Shown here: positions 57,471 through 64,000 of the stretch, piece after piece | Layout: the number at the start of each line of letters is the position of its first letter | Position numbering within the stretch: position 1 is the first letter of the stretch | From: Prochilodus magdalenae | Taxonomy: Eukaryota; Chordata; Actinopteri; Characiformes; Prochilodontidae | Length of the DNA: 64,000 nt | Reading direction: 5' to 3' | NCBI GenBank assembly: GCA_024036415.1 | Contig: JAMWET010000179.1 | Span: 1-64,000 of the forward strand | Notes under the pieces: generated by a model | Told to the model about the DNA's origin: nothing | Seen by the model: the letters and a program-made list of their open reading frames with translations, nothing else | Database searches by the model: none | Position numbers and translations under genes: made by a program

Positions 57471-58120
57471 TCCTCTCCCTCTCCCCTTCCCTCTCCCTTA
57501 CACTGGCCCAACTATTCCTCTTCCTTGTCCAGGCATGATTTTTCTTTCCTCTGTCACTCTTTCTGCTCCCTGAGCCCACATTGACCAAACTAAGCCCATA
57601 CAAGCCCCTGTGTTTATGTGTCCATGTCGCTGACAGCACCTGGCTGTGTCTCCGACTGGGATTGGACTCAGCTGTGGTTGGTCTATTACTGCATGTTATT
57701 TCAATGATCTGAAAAATGTGCTACACATAGTGACTGGATAATTGTGGAGTTGGGGTAGCAGCAGACGCTCGGGTGTATTGGTATATGGTGTTCATAGGTG
57801 CGGTAGAAGCTGCAGTGTGATATAGTGTGAGAGATGCTGTGTGTTGCTGAGTGTGTCTCTGTTTTTATGTAGAATTTATTCACGTGTGGTATTCCCAACT
57901 CCAGTAACGTGTTGGTCCAGCTGTGTAGTTTTACAGCTATTTTATTTTACTGTTTGTTTTACCAAACTAACGGTGACCCCTTTCTTTTAATCAACTTCTG
58001 ATGTGGAGTCTGTAAGATTATTATTATACACTGAGCTCCCCTTTGTTCCAGGCCTAAACCAAGGGGTGGCGTAGTCTGGCACCTAGCATATAAACATTTC
58101 ACATTATAATAGAAAATGTT
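57471..58120. other. Non-coding stretch
   Basis: No gene seen; possibly the 5' flank of the transposon. Confidence 0.4.
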
Positions 58121-58139
58121 TTATTGATTAGTACTAAGA

Positions 58140-58700
58140 AAGACTGACTGAGTGAGTGATTGAGTGAATGAGTTATTGAGTGGGTTACTGAGTAAGTGAG
58201 TTACTGAGTGAATGTGAGTGCATGAGTGAATGAGTGAGTAAGTCAGTAAGTGCTTGAGTGAGTTACTGAGTGAATGTAAGTGCATGAGTAAGTGAGTGAG
58301 TAAGTGCTTGAGTGAGTGAGTGAGCGTAAATGAGTGAGTGAGTGTGTGTGTGTGTGAGTGAGTGAGTGAGTGAGCGTAAATGAGTGAGTGAGTGTGTGTG
58401 TGTGAGTAAGTGAGTGAGTGAGTGAGCATGTGAGTATGTAAGCGTGTGAGTATGTAAGTAAGCGAGTGAGTGAGTGAGTATGTAAGTAAGCGAGTGATTT
58501 AGTGTGTGTGTGTGTGAGTGAGTGAGTATGTGAGTGAGTAAGTAAGTGAATTAGTGAGTATGTAAGTGATTATGTAGCTAAGTAAGCGAGTAAGTGAGTA
58601 TATAAGTAAGTAAGCGAGTGAGTATGTAAGTAAGTAAGCGAGTGAGTGAGTGAGTGAGTGAGTATGTAAGTAAGCAAGTGAGTGAGTGAGTGATTTAGTA
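58140..58700. repeat. (TGAG)n-type degenerate tandem array
   Basis: About 560 bases of GAGTGAGTGAGT, GTATGTAAGTAAGCGAG and GTGTGTGT words. Opposite-strand His/Leu/Thr/Ser frames are artefacts. Confidence 0.92.
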
Positions 58701-58789
58701 ACTAGGGCTTTATCTGTTATACTCCCTATGGAGCACACTACGCAGGTTCACAGCTTGTTCAGGAACTGATGGCTTGTGGGTAAAAACTG

Positions 58790-59620
58790 TTCATTAGCCA
58801 GTTTGTTCTGGCCTGGATGCTGCGGTACCTCCTGCCTGATGGCAGTAAGGTAAACAGGCCGTGTGCTGGGTGGCTACAGTCCAACTGGATCTTCTGGATT
58901 CCTCAGGCAGCGGGACTGGTAGATGTCCTGCAGGTCTGGAAGCTCTCTTCAGGACCTTGCGGTCATAGGTAGTACAGCTGCCGTACCAGACAGTGATGCA
59001 GGCCGTGAGGATGCTCTCTATGTTGCGTCTGGAAAAGTTGGTGAGGATGTCAGGAGGCCAAGCAAACTCCCAGAGCCTTCGCCGGAAGTTGAGGCACTGA
59101 CGGGGGGATCTCACCCCTTACTTTGTTGGTGTGGAGTGACCAGGGGAGGTCATTGGTGAGTTGTACACCAACGAACCTAACACTGCTGACCCTCTCCACT
59201 CCATTGATGTACAGCGAAGAGTGACCACCCCTCTGCAGCTTCCTGTAGTCCACAATCATCTCCTTAGTTTTGCTGTTTTTGACACCGAGATTGCTGTGGT
59301 AGCACCACTCTGACAGGGCACTGACCTCGTCTCTTTAGGCAGTGTTGTCTCCATCTGTGATGAGGCTTAGGATGGTGGTGTCATCGGCAAACTTGATAAT
59401 GTTGGATGTGTGGCTGCACAGTCATGTGAATGGGTAGTACAAGAGGGGGCTGAGGACACAACTTGGAGGAGCCCCTGTGCTCAGAGTCATAGTGTAAGAG
59501 AAGCTGTTTGCTACTTTCTTCTACCTGCCAGGAAGTCCAGAATCCAGTTGCACAGATGAGACTTCATACCAAGTCTGTGACCCTGGGGATGAGCTAGGTC
59601 ACCCTGTAGACTACATCATC
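58790..59620 (-). mobile_element. L2/CR1-type LINE fragment (reverse transcriptase end)
   Basis: Minus strand in order: LSTGAPPSCVLSPLLYY (RT block before the active site), then NIIKFADDTTILSLITDG with the F-A-D-D active site near 59,366-59,400, MIVDYRKLQRGGHSSLYING and FVGVQLTNDLPWSLHTN at 59,120-59,259, and IESILTACITVWYGSC near 58,990-59,020. Frame breaks make it inactive. Typical of L2/CR1/Rex-type fish LINEs; the exact clade is not certain. Confidence 0.78.
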
Positions 59621-60484
59621 ACACATAAGCTCACATCATTATTAGTCTGCATTAGTCACAACACGTACTATCTGTAAGGGCTCACTGTTTCCCTCATATT
59701 AGGAGAAGAGAGAGGCATGGCACAAGCTCAGTTTGCCCTTTGCCTGACTTTAAAGAACAATACTCCTTTCTATTAGAGCGGTGTTAGAACATATAGACTG
59801 TAAGAAGAAAATTGCAAAAGTGACCAGCAAAGCCTTAAAGGCTTTAGTCAGCTCACACATAGTTTCTTCAACGGGGAGTTTGCTGTCACATGACCTAAAC
59901 ATGGCATCACCTATATGTGGACCCTCATCCCCTAATAATAACATGGTTCATACAAGCTTATATAGTAAATTTGATCTCAGATGAGTTTACAAAATTAATA
60001 AAATCTAAAAATAATCTAACAAATAACTTTACCACATAGTTTCATTTTTGAGGTGATAAACTTTTTACTGCTCCTTTAAAATCTGATCTAAAAATTATTT
60101 ATTAATAAAATCCACAGCATCAAACAGTCTCTATCAGCTTTACTATAAGAACAGTTTATTATTAAAACAGAAATGAAATAAAAAGTAAAAAAAATCACGT
60201 AAGAAAAAACATTAAAACTCCAAAACCTCAGAAAATCTCCTCTTTACACCGTGTGTCATTATACTCTGTGTGTGATGATCTGCAGGAGAGAAGTTCAGGA
60301 CTCTCTCAGATCTCAGTACATCATAAGATACATTATAAGAAGCTCTACCTGTGAGGATATAATCTCAGATTATCAGTGTAATAATCCCACAATCATTAAA
60401 AGATGGAAACAGTAGAAGAGAGAAGATCCTGAATCCTTTATTACAGTGTCAGCAGTAAAAAGTGAAACTGGATCTATAATAAAG
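59621..60484. other. Probable 3' UTR/flank of gene C
   Basis: The part at 60,050-60,484 is homologous to 12,340-13,004 beyond the stop of gene A. No gene seen. Confidence 0.5.
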
Positions 60485-60603
60485 TCATTTCCTGCGTTTG
60501 AAGAGGTTCGTCTGTAATTTCCTGAGGAAAGACACTGGCTGTGGTCTCTCAGTCACATGATTCATCTCCGTCTGAGGCTCCTCCTCCTCCACGTCATCAT
60601 AGT
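60485..60603 (-). CDS. Gene C terminal exon: YDDV and stop
   Basis: [20 protein letters not shown], ending [14 protein letters not shown] and TGA. One Glu more than gene A. Confidence 0.85.
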
Positions 60604-63600
60604 CTGTAAAATAAGAACATTAATCTCAAACAACACGTCTTTATTTTATAGCACACTGTATGTCCAACCCAGTACATACAGCACTATGTAGCATCTGTTC
60701 AGTACTGCAGACTGAAACTCAGATCAAGCTGTTCATTAAAGTCAACCTGAAATCAAAAAGGACCTTTATACCTTCTTAGTTCATGTGTCTGATCATATTC
60801 AGCTCAGTTCATCACATCACATCACTTATAAAGCTGAATTCTTCTTTACCTGTAATCTTCTATCAGAATGTATCACTGTTTATTTATCATACGCCATAAA
60901 TAATATAAACATGTTTCAGCAGAATTCCTGTACACAGATTTAAATCTCTCCCTCCACCTTCCTCATTCATCTACATCTGAATGTAGCATCATACACAGCA
61001 ATATCAGCCACTCACCTTTAACCCCTCCTACATCCTGTTCATCAGTGATGACATCATCATAGCTCTCTGGTGTGTCCACTACACCAACATAGGAAGATCA
61101 GTTTTAACAGTATGATGTGTTTACTGAGTTGAAGCTTCAGTGTAAATGATTTATCTACATTCAGTAAAACTTACTCAGCATAATGTTGGAGTTTGGTCCA
61201 GTAACAGCATCATCATAGTTATCTGTCATGTCTTCTGTCAGAATGTAGATCAATATCATTAAATCAGCATCAGTATCATCAGTGACTGTGTTCATGTTGG
61301 AGATTACAGTAGTGTTACATCACTAGTCATACCTGTTACAACAGCTGAGCTCTGATCAGCAGTGATGACATCATCATAACCCTCTGCTACGTCCTCTACA
61401 CCAAAACACAGAGAAATATAAAGAATATTAAATCATATTTTATACAGTTATATTTATCAGATGTTTCAGACACAGTCAGTAATGTGAGACTGTTTACTTG
61501 TTTACAGTAATTTAATAAAAATAAGATTTGGAGTTATGATGAGAATATGCTGTGGGCACTAAAACCCCCTCCTGCACGTATGTGTAGATGACCGCTGTAA
61601 CAGAATGATTCAAAAAGTCATTGTACATATAGACTATCAGATTATTCTATTTTCATAACATTAGTGATGATTTTAATCTCTACTTAATCTAAAAACTAAA
61701 ACCCCCAAACACAAACACACCTGCTACACCATCAGAGATCTGTCCAGCAGTGATGACATCATCATAGCTCTCTGCTGGGTCCTCTTTTGCTGATTCACCT
61801 GAATCAAATAAAAGCAGACTGACTTTACAAACAGTGCAGTCATATTTTACACTGTGGTTTAATGTAAAGATAAAATCAGGTGATTCATTAATAAAGGACC
61901 CCCACTTATCAGACCACTGGTGATGACATCATCATAGTATTCTGTCTTTACTCCAGTCAGAGACTTTTCTGCAAACAGAGCAAAATGAATCACTTTAATT
62001 AAATAGAGAAATAAAATCCTGATTCAGAGACACTTTCAGTGTGTAACTCCATTAAGATCCTGCAGGGAATCATTTCTGAACTAGAGATCAATCAAATCTC
62101 TAATCAGAGAGACACACTAGACTCACTGTTAAAGAGAGTTTCACTCTGAAACAATAAAGAGCTGTAAGTGATACTAGAAAACATGAAGAACTAAAATGGA
62201 ACTGAATTAAAGTAAATCACTTTCCTCATAAATACTGGACACTGGGGTGGAAGTAAAACTCCACTGAACACACATATACATGCAGCACATTTGATTATGA
62301 TTCATTTCAAATCTGATCTTTTAGTTTTAGAACTGTGTTGTGCTGCTGCAGACAAATGGTGGTCACATGTAATTCAGTACATATGACTGATTAAATATGA
62401 CTGAACACATGTAATCAGTTACTCCACAGATTCAGTGCTGTGTTTCAGATATTACAATTACTCTCAAACATTAGATTTAATATTTATATATAATATTTAA
62501 TATATAATAAACATGTTCATAATGAAGCCTCTCATTTCTAAATGGTGAGTGTAATATTTCTCAGTGTAGTGGAGTTTAACACACATGGTCCTCTTACCTG
62601 AGAGAAGCTCCTCATCCACATCCTCATATCCTGAATGCTGTGCTTCAGAGAGGACACTTCCTGTTAGAGGAGAACAGAACATAAACACATTCAGAATACA
62701 GAACCTCCCACAATCCCCTGAGTGCTGTGGATCAGTGTGAACTGGGTTAGTTATGGGGAGTGATATCAGTGCAGACAGTAGAGGGCGCTCTTAGACAGAA
62801 CACAGAGGCGGACAACCCCACCCTCCTCCACCTATGTCCTTCCAACCCATACCCTTGCACACTCACACTACCACACACACATTTATTATTATCCCTCTCT
62901 CTCTCTCTCTCTTTTCATTCAGTCTCTCTCTCTCTCTAAATATAATATAATATAATATTAATTCTAAAATTCTACATTTCAGTAAAACTATCATTTATGA
63001 AACATGTATGTAGAGATGAATTCCTGTATTTCTATATTGTGACTGTAATGTGTCTCAGTGGACACACACATGTTCTGGTCTTTTACCTGAGAGAAGATCC
63101 TCATCCACATCCTCATATTCTTCAGAGAAGATACTTCCTGTTAGAGGAGAACAGAACAGTCATGAAACACAGAATGCAGAACCCCCACAATCCTCTGAGT
63201 GGTGTGGGTCATTAGGATCTACAGGCAGGGAACAAGTTAAAGAAGGAGAACTGAATAAATGAGTGGAGAATGTGCAGGTGCTTCCACACAGGTGTGCTGC
63301 ATGATACAGTTAACCATTTAACATCCGGCCATGCTCTGTGATATGTGTACAAATGCTGATCGTCCCCAGTTCACCTTGATCTTGGCTTAAGAAGGTCAAA
63401 GTAAAAGATCTGAGTGTCTCTGAAAGAGGGTTTATTGTTGAGGCATGGAGCTTCAGTCCTAAAGTCTGCTCACTGGCTAGTGTTCCAGTAAGAACAGAGA
63501 CTAAAGGGACTAAATCTGTATTTAGATCTTTGGGAAAGACATCAGTAAACAGGGCTGGACATTGTGGGGTAAAGGGCACATTCAGTGATCCTGATACTGG

Positions 63601-64000
63601 TGTATTACTGTGATATGGAACAAACAGAAAAGGAACTGTTATTATTTTATTTATTATTAAACTGTATTTAACGTACACAGTCATGGACATATAATACTGG
63701 ACATATAATACTGGACATATAACACTGGACATATAATACTGGACATATAATACTGGACATATAACACTGGACATATAATACTGGACATATAACACTGGAC
63801 ATATGGCCTGATGATTTATTGCTTAGCTGTCAGTAAGTTTAATGGATCTAAATTAAAATCAGGTGTAGAAATGATATAAAGCTGTCTGTCCACTCGGACC
63901 ACTCTGTAAACTGAGAGTGCTCTAAAACCAAAGCCGAGATTAATCTCAGAGTATATGTAAAATCATTCCTGAAACATTAGAATGATTTTAAGCTCCACCA
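60485..64000 (-). CDS. Gene C: third SRCR receptor, cytoplasmic tail only
   Basis: 3' end of a third tandem paralogue whose ectodomain lies beyond the right edge. Eight tail exons are visible in transcription order: 63087-63137, 62598-62660, 61906-61968, 61721-61798, 61333-61395, 61175-61234, 61016-61078, 60485-60603. All internal junctions are phase 1. Exons and introns are almost identical to gene A over 13.0-15.6 kb, pointing to a recent duplication or gene conversion. Gene C keeps a YEDV exon (62,598-62,660) that gene A has lost. Eight tyrosine motifs are visible. Confidence 0.8.
61016..61078 (-). CDS. Gene C tail exon: YDDVITDE
   Basis: 63-nt phase 1-1 exon, [19 protein letters not shown] and VK; Glu where gene A has Gly. 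Confidence 0.82.
61175..61234 (-). CDS. Gene C tail exon: YDDAV
   Basis: 60-nt phase 1-1 exon, [20 protein letters not shown]. Confidence 0.82.
61333..61395 (-). CDS. Gene C tail exon: YDDVITAD
   Basis: 63-nt phase 1-1 exon, [20 protein letters not shown] and T. Confidence 0.82.
61721..61798 (-). CDS. Gene C tail exon: YDDVITAG
   Basis: 78-nt phase 1-1 exon, [20 protein letters not shown] and ISDGVA; protein identical to the gene A exon. Confidence 0.82.
61906..61968 (-). CDS. Gene C tail exon: YYDDVI
   Basis: 63-nt phase 1-1 exon, [20 protein letters not shown] and I; weak GTGGGG donor as in gene A. Confidence 0.72.
62598..62660 (-). CDS. Gene C tail exon: YEDV (second)
   Basis: 63-nt phase 1-1 exon, [20 protein letters not shown] and S. 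Present in gene B, deleted from gene A. Confidence 0.82.
63087..63137 (-). CDS. Gene C tail exon: YEDV (first visible)
   Basis: 51-nt phase 1-1 exon, [17 protein letters not shown]. The next exon upstream (expected YEEI) lies outside the window. Confidence 0.82.
63684..63803. repeat. Short-unit VNTR (TGGACATATAATAC)n
   Basis: About nine copies of a 14-base unit; expanded relative to 15,600-15,682. Confidence 0.9.
63804..64000 (-). other. Gene C intron, right window edge
   Basis: No exon seen. Confidence 0.5.

Noticed and set aside
58121..58738. Minus-strand frames of repeated His/Ser/Leu/Thr
   Set aside because: Translation of the (TGAG)n array.

Overview
The window reads as a piece of a teleost fish genome. 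It is AT-rich and intron-rich, full of (CA)n, (CT)n and (ATT)n microsatellites, and contains relics of typical fish transposons (Tc1/mariner-like, EnSpm/CACTA-like, L1-type and L2/CR1-type LINEs, and common teleost dispersed repeats). The species cannot be named from sequence alone.

The main content is a tandem cluster of large type I membrane receptors made of group B scavenger-receptor cysteine-rich (SRCR) domains, all on the minus strand. They resemble the CD163/M130 - WC1 - SCART family. Gene A (27,101 down to 13,005) has a complete exon chain: signal peptide, 10 SRCR exons, a 72-nt cassette exon, a poly-Thr stalk, a transmembrane exon and a cytoplasmic tail of 8 small exons; joined in phase it gives 1,357 residues. 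Gene B (54,971 down to 31,765) has 13 SRCR exons, the same cassette, stalk, TM and a shorter tail, giving 1,591 residues. Gene C enters from the right edge and only its last eight tail exons (63,137 down to 60,485) are visible; they are nearly identical to those of gene A. Every internal exon is phase 1-1, so domains can be added, lost or skipped without breaking the frame. The N-terminal SRCR domains alternate between two subtypes, which points to growth by two-domain units, while the last five SRCR domains correspond one to one between A and B.

The tails carry one tyrosine motif per small exon: a membrane-proximal YEEI, then YEDV, repeated YDDV(I) and YDDAV. Eight motifs are seen in A, six in B and at least eight in C. 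This layout suggests multi-site SH2-domain recruitment as in WC1-type co-receptors (inference).

Opposite-strand relics of the family are also present: degraded tail exons at 325-1,639, an inverted promoter block at 4,083-4,290, and an inverted signal-peptide exon with a destroyed splice donor at 30,085-30,150.

The region 1,640-13,000 is mostly non-coding, with a transposase relic, dispersed repeats, a ~33-bp minisatellite, and a two-exon minus-strand coding fragment of unknown identity beside a CpG-rich segment. The intron of gene A between 15,056 and 19,727 holds a degenerate GGTCACTCACTC-type satellite and a ~2-kb tandem duplication. The 8.4-kb first intron of gene B holds a decayed L1-type LINE and a candidate solo LTR. 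The stretch 55.4-60.4 kb between B and C holds a Tc1/mariner-like transposase relic, a (TGAG)n array and an L2/CR1-type LINE fragment.
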